In this document: positions 52,801 to 64,000 of the stretch, piece by piece
Layout of the letters: each line of letters opens with the position of its first letter
How positions within the stretch are numbered: the stretch's first letter is position 1
Assembly (NCBI RefSeq): GCF_025370935.1
Contig: NC_133479.1
Location: 1,813,182 to 1,877,181, forward strand
Length of the DNA stretch: 64,000 nt
Direction: 5' to 3'
Origin: Choristoneura fumiferana
Taxonomy: Eukaryota > Arthropoda > Insecta > Lepidoptera > Tortricidae
Notes under the pieces: model-generated
What the model saw: only the letters and a program-made list of their open reading frames with translations
Told to the model about the DNA's origin: nothing
Databases searched by the model: none
Position numbers and translations under genes: made by a program

Positions 52801-53522
52801 ACCTTTAACCACACAAATTAGCTTTATTTTTTACGTAGACGATTTTGTCATTTACCACAGCCCGTTTTGCTGGTTCATCATCTGTCGTTGGAACTGTGAA
52901 ACATAGCTCTTTGTGTACTTTAAGCTTGGGCATTTTAAGCCTTCTGGAAACCATTAGTACTAGTTTTTAGTACTTGGTATACTCAAGTTTAGTTTTTAAG
53001 CTCTGAGAATGCACTTGGTTCTGAACATCGGGTGATAAAATGTACTAATATGTGGAGCATTGTATTTCTAGAAAACTAAATGAAACTAAGTTATTCCAGC
53101 ACGCTTTTTCGCCATTTTTTTTAACAGATATTAGGCATCTTACGGTTACGTTGACATTACTATTATAATCTCGAGGTCGTTCTTTGATTGGCTAAAAAAA
53201 CAAATTTTTTGGAACAAGCAGACATTTTCCATTTCTTTTCAGATAATTATCATTTTGTACGCACCACAATTCTTATGAATAATTATGAAAATATTATAGA
53301 TTACTATTATGACTCATAAGTTTAGCTATGGAACAAGCACTAATAACCTCAAGATTAAAACCAGCCCCTGCATAATTATTAATTTCATTTTATAATTAGT
53401 CCATCTTTACTTTTATAGGGTCATAAATCGCCAAACCATTGATAAATGTTTGTTTGTGTATATAGACTGCCTCGGGCAATCTCTCCCTCCATGTTTCGGC
53501 CATTTCAATTATTTTATTTACA
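52801..53522. other. No recognised gene
   Basis: Unassigned AT-rich sequence. Confidence 0.4.
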
Positions 53523-53600
53523 GCAATGCAGAACAAGATGTTGTTAGTAAAATGCGGTGTACCCCTGGGCGGTATTCTAGGCCCACTGCTGTATCTGTAG
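53523..53600 (+). pseudogene. Scrap of LINE reverse transcriptase (motif B)
   Basis: One frame reads VKCGVPLGGILGPLLYL before a stop. The family pattern is GVPQGS-x-LGPLLF. The glutamine is changed and nothing else of the domain can be traced, so it is an old fragment. Confidence 0.55.
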
Positions 53601-54274
53601 TATAAAATAGGGTTGCCATTGTGCTGCTGACAGCTTTGTAAACGTTCTTTTGATCTGTTAAAAATGTTTTTGGATATTTACTTATATTGTAAATAGGGAT
53701 TTTCGTAATTTAAAACACTTTTAATTAGGTCTGCTTAAACAGAGATTGGTTAAGTTTTATTTTGTGGCTTAAAATTGTTAGATTACAAAATATGATGCAA
53801 ATACGATATGTATGCTGTAAATGACAGATGACAAAATAATTAAGGCCGTGACGCCATCACTTTTTATTTTTGAGACAAAATTTTCAGACTTCGAAAATTG
53901 TCTCTACTTCTGGGACACCCCATATCAGCTCTCTATGTTTACGGCGTTCATTATTCAATTTAACATTTGACACTAAATAATAATTGATTGACACTTCTGG
54001 TGCGGTCGTATTAAGATTGAGATTAGATTTTGAGATCATATTGAGATTTTAATTGAAAAATCTTGTGAAAATAGTGCTCAAGAATCCTTAAATGAAAATT
54101 AACTGTCTTTTTCTGACATTTCCAATTTTATCTCATTATTATTATTATTTTCATTATTATTTCTGTCATTTCCATTTTTATTTCATTATTATTATTGTTT
54201 TTACTGCCAGGACTGTATTATTATTGTTATTAATATTATAATTATTCATAAAATTACACATGCACCACGATTGC
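53601..54274. other. No recognised gene
   Basis: Contains a (tta)n-like run at 54135-54240; otherwise unassigned. Confidence 0.4.
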
Positions 54275-54460
54275 TGTACCATTGCTGTGCCTTTACAGGG
54301 ATCACGATTGACTCTACTATATTGACCTAATCTTAAGAACTAGTAGATCTTTCAATATCTCTTATTTTCCTCTCTTCTCCTATTTATGTTTTTACTGTGT
54401 TTTTGTTGTGATGTAGTGTGTTTTTCGTGTCAATAAATGTTGTGAGTTTGAGTTTGAACT
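54275..54460 (+). mobile_element. LINE 3' end with GAGTTT tail
   Basis: cctttacagggatcacgatt and a tail caataaatgttgtgagtttg with agtttga, as at 20420. Confidence 0.55.
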
Positions 54461-54799
54461 ATGTTGCATCTGTATTATAGCTTGATATAAAGTATCTCAA
54501 GTTAGTGCTTACCCTGCAAATCATGTAAAGCATGCAAGCAGTTCTACAAGGTTGTCTGTAACCATATCATCCACAGAGCGATCACTCGGTACAGCCGCGG
54601 GCGAGGGCCAAATTATCAGTTACGCCAGTCTGTTTATTTTCGCTGTGGTTTTGAAACACGTTTGTTTCTTTTTATCTTTTCATATTTACCATTGAAGCAA
54701 ATTTGAACAGGAACGTTATTGGTTTTATTTTGAATATTTATTTTATTAATAAAAAAATTCAGCTTCACAGTGAATAAAATAAAGCAGTCACAAATTAAC

Positions 54800-55615
54800 A
54801 ACCGTTGGACGTCCACTGTTGGACATAGGCCTCCCCCATAGACCTCCAGTTGTTTCGGTTGGAAGCGGCCTGCAATCACGGCCTTAACCACGTCATTCGT
54901 CCATCTCGTTGTCTGCGTACATTTTGGTTTAAGAGAAGGGTTTTGCTAACATTAAAGGAAGCCTCAGCGCGTGAGTCCGACCCGCACTTGGTTTTATCAA
55001 AGGCAAGAGCAATTTTCAAAATAAATAAGAACAAAACATAAAATTATTTAAATTATGCCTCCGGGTGATTAGTACGGTGCTTCAGTTCTTAAAAAACTTC
55101 AAAGTGAAATATGAAATTAGCTTTGTGCTTAAAAGCTTTTCAGAACAAATTTGATGAGGTATTATGTCGAGGAGTCGAAGTGAGGAATTATACGTCGTTG
55201 TTTATTGTTATAGCTTTCGTTTTGCTGCCTCGAAGTTCTGGAATGACGAACAAGTGGGTCTCCTGATGGTAAGAGATCACCACCGCCCATAAACATCTGC
55301 AACACCAGGGGTATTGCAGATGCGTTGCCAACCTAGAGGCCTAAGATGGGATACCTCAAGTGCCAGTAATTTCACCGGCTGTCTTACTCTCCACGTACAT
55401 ATATAACACAGCAGTGCAAGCACTGCTGCTTCACGGCAGGATTAGCGAGCAAGATGATGATAGCAATCCGGGCGGACCTTGCACAAGGTCCTACCACCTG
55501 CAGAAATCCTGCTTCGTCTTCCGGTTCGTGGTCGCCACTCGAGTACTTTTCTCCCCTAACGGTATTTTGTTCTTCGAACGGTGTGACCCGCCGATTGCCA
55601 CTTTAACTTCCATAT
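54800..55615 (-). pseudogene. RTE LINE C-terminus in two pieces
   Basis: 54800-54915 (ggacgtccactgttggacat, ttggaagcggcctgcaatca) and 55503-55615 (cactcgagtacttttctccc, gcccgattgccact-like words) match consecutive parts of the copy at 2706-3057. The 590 bases between include an A-tailed retroposon and unassigned sequence. Confidence 0.6.
55243..55502 (-). mobile_element. A-tailed short retroposon, copy 6
   Basis: It lacks the tail and begins gacgaacaagtgggtctcct. It has a changed stretch (tacatatataac) at 55396 and ends at the hairpin and ccacctgca. Confidence 0.75.
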
Positions 55616-55967
55616 TCTTCGAGTTATGTCAGTGACTGTAGTTCTTCAGTGAAATTTGTATGGACCCTCCATGCACGCGTCCGATTCACGCTTGGCCAGT
55701 TTTTTCACACTTCACCATACTAAACCAAATTAATCCATCCTATACTTTATTACCCTCGCTTGTGCTTGTTTCCTTGGTTCGCTTGCCTCGAGGCGCGCGT
55801 GTCGATGGGAATCGCTCCATAGTTCACGATTATCTACTATTCCACTTGTTTATGGTAGAAATGGTAGGAATGGTGGTATCTAGTTTGCCATAGAGCCATA
55901 ATATGAATAAAAAGACACCGTACCGGTGAATAACAAGTGACCCTGCATATTCACCAATATTACGAGA
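55616..55967. other. No recognised gene
   Basis: A 77-codon frame (55660-55893) has no motif. Confidence 0.35.
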
Positions 55968-56095
55968 CACGTCACACCAATTGACCTAGTCCCAAAGTAA
56001 AGTAAATCTTGTGTTATAAGTAGGTACTTACAAGGCAAAGGCATATTAAACATCCAAGACTCGAGAACAAGCATTAGTATTTTAATTCGTAAACC
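55968..56095 (-). mobile_element. tRNA-derived SINE (type B) fragment
   Basis: cacaccaattgacctagtcc, then gcatattaaacatccaagac and tcgagaacaagcatta. The tRNA-like head is absent. Confidence 0.65.
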
Positions 56096-56169
56096 AGCCG
56101 CGCATTTGACAAGAACTGTATACCTGATACCACGAAACTCAGTGCGAGCGGTAAAAAGCGATTTCTGTG

Positions 56170-56348
56170 CCCTTAGTGTAAGTTTTTGGTTACAAAATAC
56201 GTCACGATCGCGTACGCGCTAAAATCTCAATTTGTATGGAGACACGAACATCGCAAACGTTCCGCTAGAGGCGCTCTTCGTGTTTCCATATAAATTGAGA
56301 TTTTAACGCGAACGAACGTATTTTGTAACCGAAAAATTACACTAAGGG
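56170..56348. mobile_element. Palindromic MITE family P1, copy 2
   Basis: cccttagtgtaagtttttgg and its complement bound it. The arms include aaatctcaatttgtatgga. The loop region shares gttccgctagaggc, inverted, with copy 1. Confidence 0.8.
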
Positions 56349-56439
56349 CACTGTCCTGTCGCGAGTCGCTATCTCGAGACGTTAGTTAATGCGTTACGAT
56401 AATCAGGGATCGTACAATGCGAGGAAAATCGATTGAAAT

Positions 56440-56760
56440 GACGCAAGATAATTATGACAACCCTAGCACTTCAATACATTTTTCATCACACTTGCTCGTA
56501 AACAGTGTCGAAACATGCAGGCTACCTGGGTTGCAACCCCCCAAAGAAACCCTCGACCTTAATGTGCTTTTCATGAAACCCGTGGTCGGTAAATGAGTCA
56601 TTGCGCGTACAAATTTTCTTGCCATGAAGCCCAAGGTCGGTAAATGAGTCAACGCCCGTACTGATGGTGCTGCGCATGGCGTAGCAGCAGGACCACATGC
56701 ACACGCGGCTCAGGCACATGCTGAGGGAGGGGGAGGGCGGCGCTGCCAAGAGCGCAGCCT
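56440..56760. repeat. Region with an internal direct repeat
   Basis: gtcggtaaatgagtca occurs at 56586 and 56635, inside two ~38-base units starting atgaa-ccc. The word caggctacctgggttgcaac at 56518 is one I know from lepidopteran repeats. Confidence 0.45.
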
Positions 56761-56839
56761 ATGGTATCGCCAATATTTGGAAGAATAATATTTTTTCTTT
56801 TAGAAATATTAAATTTTACTCGCAAATGTGATGAAAAAC

Positions 56840-56990
56840 ATTGTATGTCGCACGGGCGGTACTAGAATTACGAACATCGACTCATTAAAGCCCTCAGTCT
56901 TCGACTTCGGGCTTCTAATAGACTCTCGTTCGTAATTCCTTATTTACCGCCCTTAAGACACAATGTACTATTCTTCTTCTTCTTTCAGTG
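56840..56990. repeat. Foldback-like dispersed repeat
   Basis: cgggcggtactagaattacg and, inverted, cgggcggtaaataaggaatt flank tcgacttcgggcttctaata. Imperfect inverted arms. Confidence 0.5.
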
Positions 56991-57476
56991 CCTCTTCAAT
57001 ACTGAAGGTTCGCCATTAGCTTTTTGTACTCGTCTCAATACATTTTGCTCGCATTTTACGAACCCTGGTGATAATATTTATCAAAAGTCGGTAGTCATTG
57101 CACTTCTTTAGCCCTGAAAAGGATGCATTTGGTTTATTTACGTACCTGTATGTTTAATGTGGGTTTTAATTTGTTTCAGGTAACATTTTTCTGCTACAAA
57201 ACGAAATGCTGAATACATACAGCTAAGGTATTATTTATTAGTTTATTCGTAGAGCTACTATCATAAACAATAGAGCTATGCAGATGGTCAGAAACTATTT
57301 GATTGACAAGTTAATTTATTGAAACATGTACTTATTAGTGCCATAATCCTCATCTTTCTGGACATTGGTATCATTTTGAACAAATAAATGACTGATTGCG
57401 GATCGGACTCGCGTACCGAAGATTCCGTTCAAATTTGTAAATCTGAAATTACTCAAAAATTTTAAATAGGTACCAA
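56991..57476. other. No recognised gene
   Basis: An acceptor-like tttgtttcag at 57170-57179 has no convincing exon behind it. Confidence 0.35.
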
Positions 57477-57899
57477 TGAGGGCTATCGCGAATGAATTCG
57501 CCACTAGAGGCGCTAGTGTAGCGTGAGGTCTCCGAAATGTCAAATCTCATAGTTTTTGAGTGAGCTACGCGGGTTTATTTTTAATTAGAAAAAAATTGTG
57601 AATATTTTGTAATATCTGAAATTAATTATGGCAAATATGCGTTACGGGGCAATGAATGTCTGTGTTTTGAGACAGTTTTGTCTTTCGGAAACCTTTGTCC
57701 TCCCTTTTTTCCGAACAAAACGGGGACTATGCAACACTGTGGCATGCTCGATATTTTTATGGTACGGTTTTAAGGTGTATTAAATATGATTTTAATCTAA
57801 ACTTTGTTTTCACGCCCGTAATAACAGACTTTGAAAGCCATACTTAAAAACCTCACGCAACAGTGCGCCATCTAGTGAGACAAAAAACGATAGCCCTCA
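57477..57899. mobile_element. TIR element, copy 2 of the 25729 family
   Basis: Same ends (TGAGGGCTATCG and complement) and near-identical inside in the opposite orientation, for example gcgttacggggcaatgaatg. It lies between AA and TT, as copy 1 does. Confidence 0.8.
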
Positions 57900-59384
57900 T
57901 TCAACTGCCTTACTCATAATAACGGTTCACGCGAGCGGAGCCGCGGTTAACAGCTCGTTAATAATAAGCCCAGAAAAGGCGATTGTTCAAACTCCGTATG
58001 ACGGACAAAGACCAACTAATAAGCCACAGACAATTCTCGCTGCATAAAATCAATTTGACAACTTAAAAATGTTAAAACAATGTTGCCAACTCAACTACTG
58101 CATAGCAACTGTATAATACAGCTAATGGCGACCGTGAGGCAAGATGGAGTAACGAGGTTGCTTGGAGTTTGCTTGCAGCTAGTGATGCGAACGATCCTGG
58201 GAAATGATTTTTATAGAATTTTATAGAATTAGAAGGCCTCGAAATCGCGAACCACTTTAAGACACCATGGATTAATCAGTCCACTAAACTACTATGGCTT
58301 TTTTAGACTGACCCATTTGAGTAATTGAGAATGAAACTACCCATCCGTCCTGGATCTTATTTTCCAACACCTTTTCACACTGACACGGCACACTATACAC
58401 AATATCAGACGATTTTTCTGCAGATATAACCTCGATGCCCACATTTACTTATCATCGGGATTCCTCGAACTGTCATCAATGTTCGACTTATTTATTTTAT
58501 TCACCTCTCAATTCTTGACAGTGAATGAACAAGCACCTAATTTTATCTATTATAGGTTATTATTGTATTTATTGGCTTGGAAAAGCCTTCGTTGAGAAGA
58601 ACGCGGAAATATTTTTTAAGCTTACAATGTTATTTAATGACTTCCAACACAAGTGTTTAACATAACTGCATTTTTAACGCAGCAGACCGCTATTTGAAGT
58701 AAGGAATCTTCAATGCAGATTGATATTATTTCCAAAGATCCCTGTCCATGATAAAACCATTAACTTTGTAATTCGCCTTAAATATTACTGTTTTCTAGAT
58801 TTGAATTTTGGATCTCTTTGATAGATATTATAATTTGGAATTTTGTTATAAGTTGTGATGAGTTATAAATTATAGTGATGACTCCCGGGTGTGTTGTAAA
58901 TAATATCAATGAAAGTTTAATATATTATGTCTTCAAGAAATACCGATATCCAATATTACCAATGTCAACACATCACTAAGGCTTCCAAGTTTAACTAACT
59001 CCAGTTTGTTTGCAATTTAAAAACGTTCGGATGTTCGAAGTTCAAAATTGGAATTAGGAAGAAAATGGAGTAACTGGATTGAGACTCCCGCTTGTGATGT
59101 ACTTTTATGTTGAATCGATGTTTTGTGTTTTTTTATTTATTTTGTTCATGTCATGATACAAGACGTTATAAGATTTATTTCATCGAGTGGTTGCGTCAGT
59201 TTGATTAAATAGTACTCCTGAAATGGTTTTTCGTTGGATTTTTGATTCAAAATATAGAATGTCATGCGTTTAATGCGGTATATTTTGAACTTCGAATAAT
59301 GTATAGGTGTGTTACTAATGAAATGATAATGAGACTCGGTCGGTGCAGCTATTTGAATGAATAATTTTATTAATTTAATGTTTG
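57900..59384. other. No recognised gene
   Basis: Unassigned; no frame above 60 codons in the whole stretch and no repeat partner found. Confidence 0.45.
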
Positions 59385-59490
59385 CTCTCGAATCTTGGAT
59401 ATTTAAAATTAATTTAAGTATGTATTTATGATAAGTATGTTATTCGTTGCCTAGTACCCAATTGGAACTAGGTCAATTGACTAGATTTCA
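59385..59490 (+). mobile_element. tRNA-derived SINE (type B), 3' fragment
   Basis: ctcgaatcttggatatttaa, taagtatgtatttatg and gaactaggtcaattgac are in order. Confidence 0.6.
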
Positions 59491-60344
59491 TATTTCTAAG
59501 ACTATACTTTGATTCGTTCTCTGTATTCTGTTTGGAAAGAGAAAAACTCTGATATTTTTAAAATTTCGCTACAACTATTAATTAATTTATTACAATTATA
59601 TTAAGATGTGCTTATTCTATAATGGGCATAACTCCAAAACTACGACACAATAGATCCATTACTTTTGTCTAGTCTCTAAGAAAAAAGATCACGTAAATCT
59701 GACGTAGACGTTGCATAGAGACGTTGTCAAAATTATGACAACTCCTTTTTCATTTGAAAAAGGCAAAGGAAACATATATATTATGCATATATATATATTA
59801 TTATAGTGTTGGCAAATTCAGCCATATTTTTTAAATTTTTTGTATTTTTTTAAATATGGAGAAATCAATTATAATAAATATTTTCCCATGTTCAGGAGGC
59901 AAAACTCTTTCGATTCCTGTAGTAATTTACAGGTGTTAAAAAAATGAAATCTTGTCAATTGGTGTCAATCGTGTTATTTATTTATTTGCAATACCTACTC
60001 TGAGTTTTCGAGAATCAATACAATTTTCCCCATTTGCTTGTTTTCGTAGATAGTTTTGATCATATGAAGCGATTAAATAAATAAGTTGCTGTACCTAATA
60101 GCTTTAAACGCAATTTTCTCCCATAACAAATACACATTTAGCCGATATTACGCTAATTTAAATAACAAACACGTTCGTATGAAGCATTGATTGCGAAATA
60201 TTGTTCAGAGGTATAATTACTAGCCGGCGGCATCGTCCTGACTGCCTGACTGTGTCGGAGTTAGGGTTGCCATGCGCAGGAGTTGTCCTGACATGTCAGG
60301 ATTTTTGACACTGCCTAACTTTCCAAGTTTCAGGGTTTTTAGTT
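59491..60344. other. No recognised gene
   Basis: Unassigned AT-rich sequence with an (at)n-like run at 59775-59800. Confidence 0.4.
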
Positions 60345-60605
60345 TTTTTTATTCAACTGGATAGCAAACGAGCAAGTGGGTCTCCTGATGATAAGAGATC
60401 ACCACCGCCCATAGACACCTGCAACACCAGGGGGATTGCAGATGCGTTGCCAACCTGAGGCCTAAGATGGGATACCTCAAGTGCCAGTAATTTCACCGGC
60501 TGTCTTACTCTCCATGCCGAAACACAACAGTGCAAGCACGCTGTTTCACGGCAGGATTAGCGAGCAAGATGGTGGTAGCAATCCGGGCGGACCTTGCACA
60601 AGGTA
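60345..60605 (-). mobile_element. A-tailed short retroposon, copy 7
   Basis: Starts tttttattcaactggatagc and ends in the hairpin region (ggaccttgcacaagg), with the last ~12 bases changed. Confidence 0.75.
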
Positions 60606-60639
60606 CAATTACCTCATTAAAATAATATTATTTATTATC

Positions 60640-60725
60640 TAGCCTGGGTTGATGTCCCACTGCTGGGCAAAGGCCTCCCCCCATGCCCTCCGGTCCTCCC
60701 GATCCAAAGCAGGCTGAGGCCAGTC
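60640..60725 (-). mobile_element. RTE LINE end scrap
   Basis: gatgtcccactgctgggcaa and aggcctccccccatgccctc are the reverse of the family's last codons. Confidence 0.6.
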
Positions 60726-61109
60726 GGATTAAATTGAAAAACAAATATGTGTGTTTTATGCATGATACATTTAGTACAAAGTTTACACAGTTTTTCAATT
60801 TTAATGATTATAAATGTAAACAGTACCAACCAAACCAATAAGATTTCTTTTAGAATAGTTTAAAGTAGCATAAATTACAGCTAAAGATATCTCAATCAAT
60901 ATTTTTGTTTCAATCTCTAGTTACAAATTATTTTTGTTATAAACAAACGCATTATTGTAATGGTACAATTGAAATTAAAAACTATCCTAAAATAACACTA
61001 TATACAATACAATTCGCCCAAGTCTTGTCCCAGCGGAAGAGTGCCCAAGGCAATAACTATTAAATAAATTGTTAAGACTTTAGAGTGATGTCAGGATTTT
61101 TATCAAGAT
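60726..61109. other. No recognised gene
   Basis: Unassigned. Confidence 0.4.
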
Positions 61110-61600
61110 ACTAGCTTTTGCCCGTGGATTTGTCCGCGTAGAATTCGGTTATCGCGCGCTGTTCCCTTAGGGACAGTGTACTTTTTCCGGAAAAGTAGCC
61201 TATGTCACTCTCTGGCCCATAAACTATCTTGAAAATACAAACTGAAATATAGATGCACAGAAAAACCAGAAAAATAAGACCAACACTGGGAATCGAACCC
61301 AGGTCCTCGGTATTCCGTACCGCGTGCTATACCGCTACACCACTGTTGGTCAACGGCACAACACGAATTTCCCCTATGCACCACATATCTCAGCTTTTAT
61401 GCACCACATATTTTCAATTTAGGTTTTACGGGATGACCGTAAAAGTAAAAATTTGGAATTGAAATAAAAAATACAAAAAGATTCCAAAAAACCAACCATA
61501 AACTATCGCCAAAAATCACGTCAATCCGTCGCTCCGTTTCGACGTTAAGAACGGACAAACATACAAACACACACACTTTCACATTTATAATAATTAATAT
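61110..61600 (+). mobile_element. 'tccgtccgcg' repeat split by a tRNA-bearing SINE
   Basis: ctagcttttgcccgtggatt and cggttatcgcgcgctgttcc on the left. aatccgtcgctccgtttcga and ctttcacatttataataatt on the right. The order agrees with 48385-48600. Confidence 0.65.
61229..61495 (+). mobile_element. tRNA-bearing SINE (type C) with inverted 5' part
   Basis: ccataaactatc at 61217-61228 and 61496-61507 is an exact 12-bp duplication. The A-rich tail is on the plus strand (61480-61490). The leader and tRNA-like module (61278-61351) point to the minus strand, opposite to the tail. The acceptor stem GACCAAC/GTTGGTC is perfect. Confidence 0.8.
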
Positions 61601-61754
61601 TTTTCCATAGGGCAATTGGCAACCCTACTTGTGCGTCGGTGCTGAAGCGTTTGCAAAGGACATGTTTGAACTTGCCTAAATGAATTTATTTGTTTGAATG
61701 TATGCTATTGTTTGCTATTGATGGTTGTTTGTATTTTAAGCAGGTACTATCTTA

Positions 61755-61870
61755 TATTCAAATTCAAATCATTTATTCGGTAAATAGGCCGCAATGGGCA
61801 CTATTACTCGTCATTTTTTAAACTATCAGCGCTTTCTGAAAGACCATCATTAAATAAAATACTTAAAAAT
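61755..61870 (-). mobile_element. LINE 3' UTR, reverse
   Basis: attcaaattcaaatcattta, then taggccgcaatgggcactat and agcgctttctgaaagaccat are the complement of 13511-13690. Confidence 0.65.
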
Positions 61871-62954
61871 TACAGTATAAAATTAAAGAAAAAAAAACAA
61901 AATAAAAAAATTTTCGCGACTATTGTCGCGCGGAAATATTCTTTTCACACCTCTCCTTCAGAAAAGTAAGTTTTCCTCCCTGACGAAAGAGAGCAAAGTG
62001 CTACTTTTCTGTTCAAGGCTTTTCTAAGTATTTTATTGCAAATACCATTTTTTGAACTTGATAATTGTGACGCCAGTTTCTATGCTGGTTGTTCTTTAAT
62101 AATATTTCGATTATTTTTTTTCAAGTTCCTAATGCTCGGTGTGAAAAGTTGTATGAGCCACTGTACAATCCTTCGCTACATTCTGGATTCAATGTACGCC
62201 CTCGCCGTAAATACACCATTTTGCTCCCTTGTGACACAAATAACTATTGTTCTCCGATATAAAGGATGCACTGTGTAAATAAAATAATCCGGAATATTCG
62301 GGCAAATTATTGAACAATTTTGTCCTGAGCATAATAGCTTTCCTTTTGAATCTTGTGTAAAATCTTGGAATTATGACTGTATTCGACTGTCTGATGTTCA
62401 CGTGATCAAAGCTAGTAATTTATACATGTAATATCTCCCGGCGTTGCTCCCTTAGGTACATTCGTCACCGTGCAATCTAAAATCACAAGCCTGCGCTTGC
62501 GCATACTAAATAAAAAAGTTATAATTGGAAGCAAATTCCAATTTAAACCTTAACATCGTTTGCCAAGGATCAAAATGAAGGAACATTAATATTTCAGTTA
62601 TTCCTTTTTTATTTTGAACGCAGCATTTATCAATCCTACGCTAGAGTATTAAGTTGCATTTAATTTATTTTTATTTTGTGATTAATTACGTTTAAGAGGT
62701 TTTGCACGGTTGGAAATTATTTAGTATTAAATTGTATGCTTGACAGATTTAGTAACTTAGTAAGTTCACGTATTTTTTTACCTAATTGAATGGTGGGTTC
62801 ACATTTCATATTTTAAGATGTTTAGGATCTAAACTAAGGGACCTCATCTTATACATACAGTAAATTTCATTTTTATTTTTTTATTCATAATTTTTTAATT
62901 TAGTTTGTTTTGTTAGTTTGAAAGCTATGAACAGTTAAGAGAATTTTAATTACC
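61871..62954. other. No recognised gene
   Basis: Short frames only (62036-62278 plus, 62189-62401 minus), without motifs. Confidence 0.4.
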
Positions 62955-63185
62955 TTTATATTTACCCGTGCGGTGTCGGGTTAGAATTACACCTCTCCAT
63001 TTCTTCCGTGGATATCGCAAGAGGCGACTGAGGATATAGGTTAAGGTATACCGTAGGCGACAGGCTAGCAACCTGACACTAATGTACCGTTTTTGTCAAA
63101 GTTAAGACATAAAATTTCTAAAAGACGCTCCGAAGCGGTAACGTTTCGTGTGCTCTGCCTACTCCATTTGGGAATACAGGCGTGA

Positions 63186-63235
<50 letters not shown>

Positions 63236-63240
63236 GTTTT
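62955..63240 (+). repeat. LINE-associated repeat with (GT)n
   Basis: gatatcgcaagaggcgactg and ggcgacaggctagcaacctg are words that I know from lepidopteran LINE non-coding regions. The end carries a (GT)n tract. Confidence 0.5.
63189..63231 (+). repeat. (GT)n microsatellite
   Basis: About 21 uninterrupted GT units. Confidence 0.95.
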
Positions 63241-63319
63241 GCTTTGAAAAAGTTGCTTTCTGCCACGTTTCCTACGGCGCATTTGGCGAAATTGAATCAA
63301 TGTGAATGTCATGAAATGC

Positions 63320-63394
63320 AAAACCGAGGAACGTAGCACAACCCTTCTTGGCAATGCCGGTCTTTCCCAAAGCACTGTAGTATAAAAACTAGCC
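63320..63394 (+). mobile_element. LINE 3' UTR scrap
   Basis: cttcttggcaatgccggtct and ttcccaaagcactgtag match 13511-13690. Confidence 0.5.
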
Positions 63395-63835
63395 AAGTGC
63401 GAGCCGGATTCGCGCACGAAGGATTCCGTACCATTATCTATACAACATTAGACATTAGCCAAAAACGGCAAAAAAAACACGTTTGCTGTATGTGAGCCAC
63501 CCTTAAATATTTATTGTATTTTAATTTAACTATTTATTTTTAAAGTGTATATACAACTCAGTATTCTGTGAATATTTCAATCGGATACATGTTGTCGTTA
63601 TTAATATCAAACAAAAAACGGCAAAAAATATCAAGTTTGTTGTATGGGAGCCTCCTCAAATATTTATTTTAGTCAGTTTTTTGAATTTGTTGTTATAGCG
63701 GTAACAGAAATACATAGAAATATTACGGCTCAAGAGATAGAGCCCTGTGACAGACGGACGGACAGACAGACAGACAGCGGAGTCTCAGCAATAGGGTTCC
63801 GTTGGCACTTTGGGTATGGAACCCTAAAAAGTGAC
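63395..63835 (+). mobile_element. 'agccaagtgcgagccgg' element
   Basis: Starts actagccaagtgcgagccgg, has an aggattccgtaccatta word near the start and (gaca)n at 63758-63775, and ends agggttccgttggca and ggaaccctaaaaa, an inverted end pair. Related ends are at 44640. The class is unknown. Confidence 0.55.
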
Positions 63836-63880
63836 ATGTGAAAGAGCCCTTTGCGGTCTTTTGATTTGATCTTGAAATAG

Positions 63881-63903
63881 TATGTATGTATGTATGTATG
63901 TAA
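63881..63903 (+). repeat. (TATG)n microsatellite
   Basis: About five tatg units before aaactctttattgtaca, a LINE-tail-like word. Confidence 0.85.
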
Positions 63904-64000
63904 ACTCTTTATTGTACAAAATAAGTAAACAAACACAGATGACAAACAATAATATGACAGTATGTATTTTTTTTTATTTAGCTTTTTGGGTGCCTTAACC

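Noticed and set aside
57170..57235. Possible exon after tttgtttcag
   Set aside because: The acceptor is followed by a short stretch with no open frame of interest and only a weak donor.

Overview
The window looks like gene-poor, AT-rich nuclear DNA from a moth or butterfly (Lepidoptera). The basis is the repeat content. There are tRNA-derived SINEs with (GAT)n or (TATT)n ends, many 3' ends of RTE-type LINEs followed by ATG/ATC trinucleotides, and several palindromic MITEs that I recognise as typical of lepidopteran genomes. Species and chromosome cannot be read from the sequence. I found no complete host gene, rRNA, functional tRNA gene or CRISPR array.

Two long open frames exist and both are retrotransposon reverse transcriptases. 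At 16924-19407 (+) lies an 827-codon frame with a YLDD reverse transcriptase, a CCHC-like zinc knuckle and a C-terminal PD-(D/E)XK-type endonuclease. It is cut short by one extra G in a run of six, and its last ~60 codons follow in the next frame. A decayed relative of the same C-terminal domain lies at 37676-38020. At 31593-33510 (+) lies a 5'-truncated Jockey-like LINE with a near-intact reverse transcriptase (31625-33049). Smaller relics are an endonuclease-RT linker (20640-20945, -), a motif-B scrap (53523-53600, +) and about a dozen RTE C-termini.

The rest is a mosaic of nested insertions, and the hosts let insertion sites be read. A SINE-like element sits in an RTE end at 341-630. A MULE-like element with an exact 9-bp duplication sits in another RTE end at 1928-2185. 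A 422-bp element splits a SINE at 25729-26150 without an evident duplication. A SINE sits in a foldback element at 28544-28794. A SINE sits inside a hAT-like element at 41705-41972. tRNA-bearing SINEs with 12-bp duplications sit at 52312-52571 and 61229-61495.

The most unusual pattern is that three SINE copies (37103, 52312, 61229) have an inverted 5' portion inside one intact target-site duplication, the hallmark of twin priming. The common SINE also shares its 3' tail with the RTE LINEs here, suggesting RTE as its driver. Two coding-like minus-strand stretches (48583-48849 and 16640-16999) and one possible short 5' exon (25004-25040) are the only hints of host or unknown genes. Stretches without recognisable content are listed as such.
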